From Nitrospinaceae bacterium (GTDB lineage Bacteria; Nitrospinota; Nitrospinia; Nitrospinales; Nitrospinaceae): 64,000 nt of DNA. The notes under the pieces were generated by a model. That model did no database searches, had not been told where the DNA came from, and was given only the letters and a program-made list of their open reading frames with translations. The DNA lies in contig JAHELC010000038.1 of assembly GCA_024644405.1 (NCBI GenBank), positions 1 to 64,000 on the forward strand, in the 5' to 3' direction. Made by a program: the position numbers and the translations under genes. Shown in pieces: positions 54,790 to 62,927 of the stretch (position 1 is its first letter; each line of letters opens with the position of its first letter).

Positions 54790-55560
54790 ATGAACGAAGC
54801 AGACGAGAAGCGGGAAAAGGAGCAGGCCCAGCTCAAGAATCTGGTCGAACTCCAAAAAAAAGACAATGAAATCAATGATCTCAAGAAATCCCTGGAGATC
54901 ATCCCCGGCCAGATTGCCGCGGGCCAAAAAGAGCTGGAGGGGAAAAGGGGCAAGATGAACGCCCTGCAGGAAGAAATCGATTCCCTGAAAAAACAGCGAA
55001 ATCAATTGGAGCAGGACGCCAAGGCTGAGGCCGACCACATGGCCAAAACCAAATCCAAACTCCCCACGGTTAAGACGAACAAAGAATACACTGCGATTCT
55101 TCACGAGACCGACGCCATCAAAGCCAAGATTACGGAAATCGAGGACAAGGAACTGGAGGTCATGGAGCTCCTGGATGCGAAAGATCAGGAAATTCCCGGT
55201 CTCGAAGCGGAGTTCAAGGGCGAGGAAGACCAGTTCAATCAGTACAAACAGAAGAAGGAAGCGGAGCAGGCACGGGCCCAGAAGGAGTTGGAAGAAGCCG
55301 AGGCTCAACGCGCCACGCTGGTGCAAGACATCGATCCGAAGTTTGTAGCGCATTATGACAAGATAAGAAAAGCGCGCGAGAATCTGGCGGTGGTTTCGAT
55401 CAAGGGAGAAACGTGTCAGGGGTGCCACCAGAACCTGCAACCGCAGGTGGCATTGGAGGTGCGGACTGGGGTGAAGGTGCATCAGTGCCAGTCCTGTAAC
55501 CGTTTCCTGTGCTTCATACCCGAACCGGAACCCCAAACCGAAACGGCAGTGCCGAAGTAG
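54790..55560 (+). CDS. Coiled-coil protein with C4 zinc ribbon (DUF164 type)
   Basis: 256 residues. A long charged coiled coil (about 5-185), then a zinc ribbon with CQGCHQNL and CQSCNRFLCF. Typical bacterial DUF164/CT398 protein; function uncertain, possibly in envelope or RNA-related processes. Its final codons and TAG stop form the 5' strand of the rnpB P1 helix. Confidence 0.85.
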   Translation: MNEADEKREKEQAQLKNLVELQKKDNEINDLKKSLEIIPGQIAAGQKELEGKRGKMNALQEEIDSLKKQRNQLEQDAKAEADHMAKTKSKLPTVKTNKEYTAILHETDAIKAKITEIEDKELEVMELLDAKDQEIPGLEAEFKGEEDQFNQYKQKKEAEQARAQKELEEAEAQRATLVQDIDPKFVAHYDKIRKARENLAVVSIKGETCQGCHQNLQPQVALEVRTGVKVHQCQSCNRFLCFIPEPEPQTETAVPK

Positions 55561-55929
55561 ACCAGGCAGTCGCTGTTCCGGCCTTCGGGCCGGGAGAGAG
55601 GAAAGTCCGGGCTCCACAGGGCAGGATACTCCGTAACGCGGAGTGGGGGCGACCCTAAGGAAAGTGCCACAGAAAAGACACAGCCCACCCGGGGAAGTCC
55701 GCTTCTCCGGAGGCAATGGTGAAAAGGTGGGGTAAGAGCCCACCAGTATCCCCGGTGACGGGGGTAGCTTGGTAAACCCTATCCGGAGCAAGATCAAATA
55801 GGAAAGTGATTGAGGGCGGCCCGTCCGATGCTTTCGGGTTGATCGCTCGAGCCTGCCGGCAACGGCAGGCCTAGATTGATGACTGCCGCCTCTTTGAGGA
55901 ACAGAACCCGGCTTACCGGTCTACTTCGG
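55552..55929 (+). ncRNA. rnpB: RNase P RNA
   Basis: RNA subunit that trims tRNA 5' ends. Conserved blocks in order: GAGAGGAAAGTCCGGGCTCC (55595-55614), GGTAAGAGCCCACC, ACCCTATCCGGAGCAAGATC (55778-55797), GATGACTGCCGCC, and ACAGAACCCGGCTTAC near the 3' end. Bacterial type A architecture is likely. Strand ends CCGAAGTAGACC (55552-55563) and GGTCTACTTCGG (55918-55929) are fully complementary and make a 12-base-pair P1. No promoter was found between it and the upstream gene, so it may be processed from a shared transcript. Confidence 0.95.
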
Positions 55930-56000
55930 CTGCTCGCCGCAGGGGCAACTTGGCTGAGGCGAAATGTCCCGATTCCACAGTTGGCTTCGCAGACCTAAGT

Positions 56001-56029
56001 ATTAAATTACCTGCGGAGGTACTCCGCCC
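56001..56029 (-). repeat. Dispersed palindromic repeat, family A (reversed)
   Basis: Reads GGGCGGAG-TAC-CTCCGC then AGGTAATTTAAT on the minus strand. Placed after rnpB. Confidence 0.65.
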
Positions 56030-56062
56030 AGTCTTAGGCTGGAAGCAACGGTTCCCAGAATT

Positions 56063-56096
56063 AAAAACCCTCTCCCCGTTAGGGAAGAGGGTTTTT
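56063..56096. terminator. Bidirectional terminator
   Basis: AAAAACCCTCT-CCC...GGG-AGAGGGTTTTTT. T runs on both strands. Separates rnpB from the convergent lipoprotein gene. Confidence 0.75.
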
Positions 56097-56130
56097 TGAG
56101 CTGTAAAGAGTACTGGTGGAATTCGTCCGC

Positions 56131-56640
56131 TTAATCCTCGTACCGTTCTTTCTGGTAGTCCCGTTCCTCTTCCCACCGATCGCGCCGCCTGTCTTCCCAG
56201 TCGTCATCATAATCGTCGTCATGGTCTTCATAATCTTCCTGCCATTTTTTGTTCCTTTTCTTGTGTTGCTTGTGTTTCATTTTTTCCATTTTCTTCTGGT
56301 GTTTCCGCTGCTCTTTTTGCATTTTCCTCTGATGCTTCATTTCTTCTTTGGCAAGCTTTTCCTCCATCTTATAGTGCTCTTTTTGCATTTTCTGCTGATG
56401 CTTGAGTTGCTCCTTCTCCATTTTGTGCATTTGCTTGACGGATTCCCTGTACTGATCGTCGTCGTAATAGCCGTCGTCGTGATGCACCCCTTTATCTATA
56501 TAGACCGGTTGACCTTGTGGCGGGGGACCTCCGTAGGGACCGCCCTGCGGCGGGTAACCTCCACGGGAATGAGCCACACAACCTGCAGCCCACAATAAGG
56601 CAATAGCGCAAACAAATAATCGAACGATTGGTCGAGGCAT
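56131..56640 (-). CDS. Charged lipoprotein with His/Met/Lys-rich coiled region
   Basis: 169 residues. Lipobox LLWAAGC with C21. Then Gly/Pro-rich text, DKGVHHDDGYYDDDQY, and a helix of about 70 residues made of K, H, M, Q and E (MKHQRKMQKEQRKHQKKMEK and on), ending in an Asp/Glu/Arg-rich tail. Unknown; metal-binding or envelope linkage is possible. Low-complexity text makes any similarity unreliable. Confidence 0.6.
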   Translation of the reverse strand: MPRPIVRLFVCAIALLWAAGCVAHSRGGYPPQGGPYGGPPPQGQPVYIDKGVHHDDGYYDDDQYRESVKQMHKMEKEQLKHQQKMQKEHYKMEEKLAKEEMKHQRKMQKEQRKHQKKMEKMKHKQHKKRNKKWQEDYEDHDDDYDDDWEDRRRDRWEEERDYQKERYED

Positions 56641-56972
56641 ACTCTTTTATCCTTTAATAAATTTATAATTTATGAATTTGATGTGGTGTGGTCGGTGCTT
56701 TGAAATACTTGGTTAAAGCTTAAGGGAAAACAGATGAATTTCAAAGGGGTATTGTCGGGGGAGATAGATAAAGGGCTGATATTCCTCGTTAATTCAGTGT
56801 CGGGATTCGTGGGAACGAGGGTTTTGGATCAACTCAAATCAAATTTCAGTTTGAGTTCCTTGAGTTGTTTGGGAATGGTGTTGGAATGGCTGACTGTAAT
56901 AGGATGAGATGCGTTTCAAAAACCACGTGAAGCCTTTACGTCTCTGGATTCACTTTTTTTTGATAAATGGTT
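56641..56972. other. Gene-free stretch holding the second aspS tail
   Basis: About 330 bases, AT-rich. Contains the 63-base duplicate of the aspS end at 56808-56870 and little else. Confidence 0.6.
56808..56870 (-). pseudogene. Duplicate of the aspS 3' end (att-like direct repeat)
   Basis: The minus strand encodes KQLKELKLKFDLS then TGA, identical to the last 13 residues of AspRS at 58772, and continues about 20 bases past the stop in matching sequence. Five of 39 coding bases differ, all at synonymous positions. Upstream of the lysine the match ends. Together with 58752-58813 it forms a direct repeat around an AT-rich insert. Confidence 0.75.
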
Positions 56973-57323
56973 TTAAATGGAGTTCCTGGTTTTCTCAAAA
57001 ATTTCGTTAACAATATCTTTCACTTTGGTTCGGTCCGCAGGCGACCCCTTGGTAAAAATAAATCTGAGTTGATCGAAAATAAGGTTTATCTCCTCCTGAT
57101 CCATATTGGAAACGATTCGCTTGGGTTCGGTGCCCTCCATAATCCATTCGTAACGGAGGTTGTAGCGCCTGGCCACTTTTTCGGCCCAAGCCCTGGGAAA
57201 CTGACCGCGTTTTTTTGCCCCTGAAACGGAAGCCTGCTTGATCCCAAGGAATGAGGCAAGCTGTTCCTGGTTTTGAATCTCGGTTTCCAAACGGATTCGG
57301 TTGAATGCGTCTATGAATTGCAT
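56973..57323 (-). CDS. Phage CI-repressor-like HTH protein
   Basis: 116 residues. Helix-turn-helix at about 10-60: QNQEQLASFLGIKQASVSGAKKRGQFPRAWAEKVARRYNLRYEWIMEG, like the DNA-binding part of phage CI or Cro-type repressors with a LexA-like start (IRLETEIQNQ). The remaining 50 residues are an acidic helix. No peptidase domain. Lies inside the segment flanked by the aspS duplicates. Likely regulates the mobile element. Confidence 0.8.
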   Translation of the reverse strand: MQFIDAFNRIRLETEIQNQEQLASFLGIKQASVSGAKKRGQFPRAWAEKVARRYNLRYEWIMEGTEPKRIVSNMDQEEINLIFDQLRFIFTKGSPADRTKVKDIVNEIFEKTRNSI

Positions 57324-57591
57324 GTTCTCTCAGCTGGAAATTCATTGTTCCGGCACACTACCTGGGTGTCTTCTGTCGATCCAAAATTGTTCTTCTCAGC
57401 TTGTGATAGACTCAATTTTAAAATCCGAAGCTCATTAAATTAACTTAAGCCTAAATAAATTAGGCATGTCCTTCAGAAAATGCACAACTTGGTTTGGTTT
57501 TGATTGTATTTTTGTTAGGAAGTTCATAGAATTTAAACAGATCAAGTTGATAAATCGATAGCATTTTGTCGCACGCCCTCGGAGGTGTCTT

Positions 57592-57759
57592 ATGAGAAAT
57601 TTCAATTGGCTGGTTTTATGCACATTGTTTGTATTCTTAGTTGGAGTTGGTTGTTCCACTGTAGCGCCTAACCAAATCGCGCCCACTCAAACAGCTGATT
57701 CAAGCAATGGGTCAAAATACTGTTTTGAAGAAGACGTTGAAATGGATTTATGCGATTGA
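57592..57759 (+). CDS. Small lipoprotein, 55 residues
   Basis: MRNFNWLVLCTLFVFLVGVGC is a signal peptide with lipobox GVGC, then STVAPNQIAPTQTADSSNG and a short C-terminal part with two cysteines (YCFEEDVEMDLCD). GGAGGTG precedes the ATG. Too short for most gene finders. Inside the AT-rich insert. Function unknown. Confidence 0.55.
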   Translation: MRNFNWLVLCTLFVFLVGVGCSTVAPNQIAPTQTADSSNGSKYCFEEDVEMDLCD

Positions 57760-57890
57760 CCTTAAAAGCTTCGATCAGGGTTTAACGCTGAAGTCGCCAA
57801 TAAGGTGAACCGGAAAATCCTGAGAGCAATCTTCTTTTAATTCATTAGTTCCCAGAGGGCCAGGTTTGTATTTGAGACTTGGTCCTCTTG

Positions 57891-58568
57891 CTATTGAAAG
57901 GATGCTAGTTTTTTGATCCGATTGATTCTTTCAATAATCGGAGGATGTGTTGCCAAATCGGAATGCGGTGCATCCTTAAGATTGCTTTTCATCCATTTTA
58001 AAAAGTTTAAATAATCTTCCCGGTGATATCCCGCCTTTTCCATATATTGGACAGCCAGCATATCCGCTTCGATCTCATGTTTTCTGCTTACCCTTGCTAC
58101 CGCCTTAAGCCTTTTTTCCCGATAAGTAAAAGGATTTGTGTCTTGAGATCCTATGGAAGAAACATATGAAAGGGAGGCCTTGCGGGAATAGTGGTCGGAT
58201 CGAATATGGGCAATCTCATGAGCACTCACGCTCAATAGATAAGGATCGCCCAATAAGATAAGTTTGGTTAACAAATCTTCAGAAATATTGACATTGGTGT
58301 CATGGGTCGTCCATGCATTATTCAATCGATCGGAATAAACTCTCCCATAATATTGTTCTTCGGGAAAATTCTTAGCAACAATACGGTCAATGGCTTTTTG
58401 CCAAATATCCTGTCCAAAACATTCATCGACTGCGCATGGATGTTGGCCCAATTGTGTGGCGCAGCCCGTTTGCATGAATAATAGAATTGAGAATATCAGG
58501 GCATGGAACACCAATCCTGAATTTCGGTTTTTTAAGCCTGGAGTCTGAGATTCTTTGTGTGTAGACAT
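57891..58568 (-). CDS. M48-family metallopeptidase lipoprotein
   Basis: 225 residues. Lipoprotein signal FHALIFSILLFMQTGC (lipobox MQTGC). Zinc motif SVSAHEIAHIRSDH with a third ligand in RKHEIEADMLA. Resembles BepA/LoiP-type periplasmic proteases that clean up the outer membrane. Inside the AT-rich segment next to aspS, and more AT-rich than core genes, so it may be foreign cargo. Confidence 0.85.
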   Translation of the reverse strand: MSTHKESQTPGLKNRNSGLVFHALIFSILLFMQTGCATQLGQHPCAVDECFGQDIWQKAIDRIVAKNFPEEQYYGRVYSDRLNNAWTTHDTNVNISEDLLTKLILLGDPYLLSVSAHEIAHIRSDHYSRKASLSYVSSIGSQDTNPFTYREKRLKAVARVSRKHEIEADMLAVQYMEKAGYHREDYLNFLKWMKSNLKDAPHSDLATHPPIIERINRIKKLASFQ

Positions 58569-58751
58569 AAATTATAGATTTGGGCGATTGGAAATACTTC
58601 CATTATTTATGTCTATAACTATCCATAGCCTGGGGCAGATTTTGATTTGAGAATTGTTAGATTTGTGTTTGTGGGTGTTGCAGGCTTTTTGGGGCAGGCA
58701 GGGGGTCAGGACGGCGTCCTTAAACCGCTGTTTTTAAAATGTCAGCGACGC

Positions 58752-58813
58752 CGTGGGAACAGGGTTTTGAATCAGCTCAAATCAAACTTCAATTTCAGTT
58801 CCTTGAGCTGTTT
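58752..58813 (-). repeat. aspS end copy of the direct repeat
   Basis: Holds the last 13 codons of aspS and 20 bases beyond the stop. Matches 56808-56870 with about seven differences. Probable insertion boundary. Confidence 0.75.
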
Positions 58814-60547
58814 TTTGTCGACTGCGGAGGGAGCTTCGGTCATGAGGCACGTCGCTTTCTGGGTTTTGGGGAAGGCGATCACGTCGCGGATCGATGTCGA
58901 TCCGGTGAGGATCATCGCAATGCGGTCGAGTCCGAATGCAATCCCGCCGTGCGGAGGCGCGCCGTACTGCAAGGCTTCCAATAAAAATCCAAATTTGGCT
59001 TCGGCTTCTTTTTTTTCGATGCCCAACAGCTTGAACATTTTCTGCTGAACGTCACTCTGGTGGATACGGATGCTGCCGCCGGCGATCTCGTTGCCGTTCA
59101 GCACCAAGTCGTACGCGCGTGCTTTGAGGGAACCCGGATCGCTCTCCAGTTTGTCGAGGTCTTTCGTCAGCGGTGCGGTGAACGGATGGTGCATGGCGAT
59201 GAATCGTTTTTCCTCCTCCGCGTATTCCAACAGGGGAAATTCGGTGACCCACGCCAGGCTGATTTTGTTTTCGTCGATCAGGTTCAGCCGTTTGCCGATG
59301 TCGAGCCTGAGATGCGCCAGCGCATCCGCCACCACTTTCGGTTTGTCGGCAATGAAGACGATGGTGTCGCCGGCTTCCGCACGCAGTTTCTTCATCATCG
59401 CGTCCAGCATGTCCGGCTTGAAAAATTTGGTGATGGGCGACTGCAGGCCGTCGGCGTTGACCTTGATCCACGCCATGCCTTTCGCGCCATAAGTCTTGGC
59501 GAGTTCCGTCATATCGTCCAGCGCCTTGCGCGACAGGGCTTCGCCGCTGTTCTTGGCGTTGAGTGCGCGGATCTGCCCGCCCTTTTTGAGCACGTCGGCG
59601 AAGACTTTAAACTCTGTGCCCGCTACTGCGTCCGCGAGATCGACGATCTCCATGCCAAATCGGAGGTCCGGCTTGTCGCTTCCGAACCGGTCGATGGCGT
59701 CCTGATAATTGAGAATGGGAAACGGCGTTTCAATAGTGATGTCCAGCGTTTCCTTGTAAATGGCGGCCATCATGCTTTCGACCAGCTGAAACAATTCCTC
59801 TTCGTCGATAAACGACATCTCCATGTCGATCTGGCTGAACTCCGGTTGCCGGTCCTGCCGAAGATCTTCGTCGCGAAAACATTTGACGATTTGAAAATAG
59901 CGATCCAGGCCGGACACCATGAGAATCTGCTTGAACAACTGCGGCGACTGCGGCAGGGCGTAAAATTTTTCCGGGTTGAGGCGGCTGGGCACCAGGTAAT
60001 CGCGCGCGCCTTCCGGCGTGCTTTTGGTGAGGATTGGTGTTTCCACCTCGGTGAAGTCCTGCGCGTGCAGTATCTTTCTCACCACGCGGGTGATCTGGTC
60101 GCGCAATTTCAAATTACGCAACAACGTGGCGTGGCGCAAATCCAGGTAACGGTGCTTGAGCCGCAACACTTCGGAAACCTCCTGATCGTCCCATCCCTGA
60201 AAAGGGGGTGTCTGCGATCTGTTGAGGATTTCCATTTCGTCCACATACACTTCGATCTTACCCGTGGCGAGTTTGGAATTGATCATGTCGTCCGGCCGGG
60301 CGCGCACCTTGCCGGTCACCGCGATCACGAAGTTGTTGCGCAGGGCCTGCGCTTCCTGATGCGCCAGCTGATCGATCTGCGGGTTCAGCACCACCTGGGT
60401 GAGGCCGTGTTTGTCCCACAGGTCGATAAAAATGAGGCCGCCGTGGTCGCGCCGGGTATGGACCCAGCCGCACAGAGTGACGGTGTCGCCGACTTGTCCG
60501 TCGCTCAATTCGCCGCAATGGTGCGTTCTTCGGAATTTCTGCGTCAT
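58772..60547 (-). CDS. aspS: Aspartate--tRNA ligase
   Basis: Class II synthetase of 591 residues, bacterial type with GAD insertion. N-terminal OB anticodon domain (GWVHTRRDHGGLIFIDLWD), motif 2 region CFRDEDLRQDRQPEFSQIDMEMSF, and motif 3 GIAFGLDRIAMIL. Length is normal. Its 3' end is duplicated 1.9 kb away. If the insertion model is right, the last codons came with the element and keep the protein intact. Confidence 0.97.
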   Translation of the reverse strand: MTQKFRRTHHCGELSDGQVGDTVTLCGWVHTRRDHGGLIFIDLWDKHGLTQVVLNPQIDQLAHQEAQALRNNFVIAVTGKVRARPDDMINSKLATGKIEVYVDEMEILNRSQTPPFQGWDDQEVSEVLRLKHRYLDLRHATLLRNLKLRDQITRVVRKILHAQDFTEVETPILTKSTPEGARDYLVPSRLNPEKFYALPQSPQLFKQILMVSGLDRYFQIVKCFRDEDLRQDRQPEFSQIDMEMSFIDEEELFQLVESMMAAIYKETLDITIETPFPILNYQDAIDRFGSDKPDLRFGMEIVDLADAVAGTEFKVFADVLKKGGQIRALNAKNSGEALSRKALDDMTELAKTYGAKGMAWIKVNADGLQSPITKFFKPDMLDAMMKKLRAEAGDTIVFIADKPKVVADALAHLRLDIGKRLNLIDENKISLAWVTEFPLLEYAEEEKRFIAMHHPFTAPLTKDLDKLESDPGSLKARAYDLVLNGNEIAGGSIRIHQSDVQQKMFKLLGIEKKEAEAKFGFLLEALQYGAPPHGGIAFGLDRIAMILTGSTSIRDVIAFPKTQKATCLMTEAPSAVDKKQLKELKLKFDLS

Positions 60548-60649
60548 ACGCTTGAAATCGCTGAAAATGATGGAAAAAAAGGACCCATCAAATTACTGGA
60601 AACATGGCCTGTTTGCAAGGGATTATTATTGAGCCGGGGGGATGTGGGC

Positions 60650-62020
60650 TTATTCGGAGGCAGAGGGGGAATCAGTCTCGGCTTCTGTGTCTTCAGTGGA
60701 ATCATCAGCGGTTTCAGTGGCGACCGCCTGTTGCTGTTCGGCAAGTGCCTGGGCTTTGCGCTCGGCTTCCAATTCCTTTTCCTTTTCTTCCATGGCTTTT
60801 TTGCGGATCTGCCATTCGATGACCATCTGCGGTTTGATCTTGATCGCCACGGGAATGTTCACCGTACTGCAGGAGCGCACGCACACACCGCAACCGGTGC
60901 AGATATCTTTATGGAATATCGGTTGCTGTTCTTTGTTCTGGGTGATGGCGCCGGGAATCGGGCAGTCGATGATGCACTGCTGGCAAAAGGTGTGGCCGTA
61001 GGCCTGGCACTTTTTCTTGTCGAGGATGGCGTAGCCCATCTCCACGTCCGCCGGGCCGCCGGGTACGGGCAGTAACGCCTCGTCCTCGCAGGCGGAGATG
61101 CACGGCAGGTCGTCGCACATCACACAGGGTACTTTTATGGGATCAATGTACGGCGTGTCCATGATGAGGAATCCCATCTTCTTGGGTGCCCGCTGGATGG
61201 CGTCCTTCGGGCAGGCATGAATGCATTTGTCGCACCGGGTGCAGGCCTGCAGAAACGCCCGCTCGGAAATGGCGCCCGGTGGCCGCAAGAGAGGTACACG
61301 TTTGGTGATTTTGTCGACGGTCTCGTTGACCTTGTCAATTTTGCCCTGGATCTTGTCCATCGTCGGCCTGGCAAACATGTGCATGCCGTGCCGAATCAGG
61401 TTGCGCCGGCTCATATCCTTATCGTCGTCGCTCTCCACTTCGGAAAGTTCGCCGGACTCAGCTTCCACCGCTTCCGCCATTTCGCCGGAGTCGGGTTTCG
61501 CTATGATGGGTTTGGGAGGGATTTTTTCTTCGTAGTATTTCGGAAAGAAAAATTCGTAAGACCGGCGGAAGATGTTTCCCTTGGGTTTTTCCCCGGTTTC
61601 TTCCGTCGTTCCTTCTGTGGATTCTTCAAGTGCCGTGTCTACGTCGGATTCCAGCTCCGCTTCAGTCTCAACGCCTTCTTCGTTCTCTTCCTCTTCTTCT
61701 TTTAAATTGATTTTAATCTTACGCTGTTGCTTATCGAGCTTTTTGAGCTCCCGGGCTTTCTCGTCCGATTCCTTGGCGTATTCCTTGAGCTTGGTGAGTC
61801 CTCCGAAAATTCCTCTCCGGGAAAACTCCATCTCCTCGATGGGTTTTTTGAGGTTGGTTTTGATCCGGTCGATGTCGACGAGGTGCGGGTCGGCGGAGGT
61901 GTGGTCGCCGCGCTGGTCGGGACTGTTGGTGTCTTCGTTGGTCCGGATTTTGGGCGGCAGTTTTTTGCCCTTGAACCGGTCCTTGTCCAGCAGGTAACGT
62001 AATGATTTATTTTTATCCAT
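60650..62020 (-). CDS. NapG/MauM-like multi-cluster ferredoxin
   Basis: 456 residues. Four cysteine groups in the C-terminal 200 residues: CTRCDKCIHACP, CVMCDDLPCISACE, CQQCIIDCP, CTGCGVCVRSCS, like NapG or NapF. The first 230 residues are unusual: very acidic and lysine-rich with no cluster motif, and no Tat signal is seen (SRRNLIRHG appears but lies at about 210). It probably transfers electrons between a quinol-linked complex and a reductase. The partner is not in the window. Confidence 0.75.
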   Translation of the reverse strand: MDKNKSLRYLLDKDRFKGKKLPPKIRTNEDTNSPDQRGDHTSADPHLVDIDRIKTNLKKPIEEMEFSRRGIFGGLTKLKEYAKESDEKARELKKLDKQQRKIKINLKEEEEENEEGVETEAELESDVDTALEESTEGTTEETGEKPKGNIFRRSYEFFFPKYYEEKIPPKPIIAKPDSGEMAEAVEAESGELSEVESDDDKDMSRRNLIRHGMHMFARPTMDKIQGKIDKVNETVDKITKRVPLLRPPGAISERAFLQACTRCDKCIHACPKDAIQRAPKKMGFLIMDTPYIDPIKVPCVMCDDLPCISACEDEALLPVPGGPADVEMGYAILDKKKCQAYGHTFCQQCIIDCPIPGAITQNKEQQPIFHKDICTGCGVCVRSCSTVNIPVAIKIKPQMVIEWQIRKKAMEEKEKELEAERKAQALAEQQQAVATETADDSTEDTEAETDSPSASE

Positions 62021-62065
62021 CTTGGGAATTCCCCGTAATACGAGCCCTGATCATCCGAAGCGGGT

Positions 62066-62569
62066 TCAGTCTCTCGGGTCCCAGCGCATCTCCTGCGCGA
62101 GGTTTTTATAATCGTGCCAGTTCTGGGCGTCGGCGTTCTCCAGCATGTACTCGTCAGTGGCCAGCACCAGGGGGTGCCCCTTGTTCACGAACGACTGGAC
62201 GCTTGGAAACCGGAGCAGGAATATGGTAACGGCAACACGCCCCAGCGCTTTGATATCCGGATCGTCCAGGATTTCTTTCAATACTTCATCGGCATTGTCG
62301 GCGTTCACCTTTTGGAACAGTTCTTCGGTTTTTTGTTCGAGTTCCGGATTGGTGTCGCAGACTTTGGCGGCCTCCAACTGCAATTCCAGAATGCGGTTGT
62401 AATCCGCTTCATCGAATTCGCCGTCCATCTTGCCTTCTTCCCAGCCGGAGCCGTCGAGTTTCCGGTCATTGGGCTCGTCTTTACGTTCGGCGGTTTCACT
62501 AAATGTCAAGTTTGCCTCATCCAGGATGATTTTTGCTTTGATTTCTGAACTCATGATTTGCTGTGACAT
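62066..62569 (-). CDS. Hypothetical acidic protein
   Basis: 167 residues from ATG at 62569 (MSQQIMSSEIK); the open frame reaches 62671, and ATG at 62554 is another option. Soluble, helix-rich and acidic (DEPNDRKLDGSGWEEGKMDGEFDEADY). Ends TDEYMLENADAQNWHDYKNLAQEMRWDPRD. Located 45 bases upstream of the ferredoxin gene in one direction, so functionally linked at least by transcription. Not recognised. Confidence 0.6.
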   Translation of the reverse strand: MSQQIMSSEIKAKIILDEANLTFSETAERKDEPNDRKLDGSGWEEGKMDGEFDEADYNRILELQLEAAKVCDTNPELEQKTEELFQKVNADNADEVLKEILDDPDIKALGRVAVTIFLLRFPSVQSFVNKGHPLVLATDEYMLENADAQNWHDYKNLAQEMRWDPRD

Positions 62570-62927
62570 GGGTGTTCTTGTGCTCCCTATACGGTTCAAA
62601 ATCCGGCTGTTTCTGAAGGGGCCGTTTTCCGCCGCCTGCCCAGAGCCGGATATGGATTCAAAAAATTCCACTTTAAAGATGGCTTCATACTATCACAATC
62701 CAAGTCTGTCTCTACAGAAAACCAGGGAATCGGTTTGATTTTCTTGCCCTAATTCCCGATTTTTATCCTCTGGCTCCGCCGGCGGAAAATCCTGATTCTG
62801 GGTTTCACCCCCCTTGATTTTCCAGACATTATGATACCATAGGGCCCAAAAGCTGGAAGCCTGTTGAATAGTTGTGTCACCCTGAGTCCGTCGAAGTAGG
62901 GCAGTCGGGGGTCCGAGGATATACGTT

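Noticed and set aside
57435-57686. Minus-strand frame of 83 codons
   Set aside because: No good ribosome site; overlaps the better supported small lipoprotein on the plus strand with its lipobox and GGAGG.
59060-61075. Plus-strand open frame of 671 codons opposite aspS and the ferredoxin gene
   Set aside because: Spans two real minus-strand genes and the gap between them; no recognisable domain.
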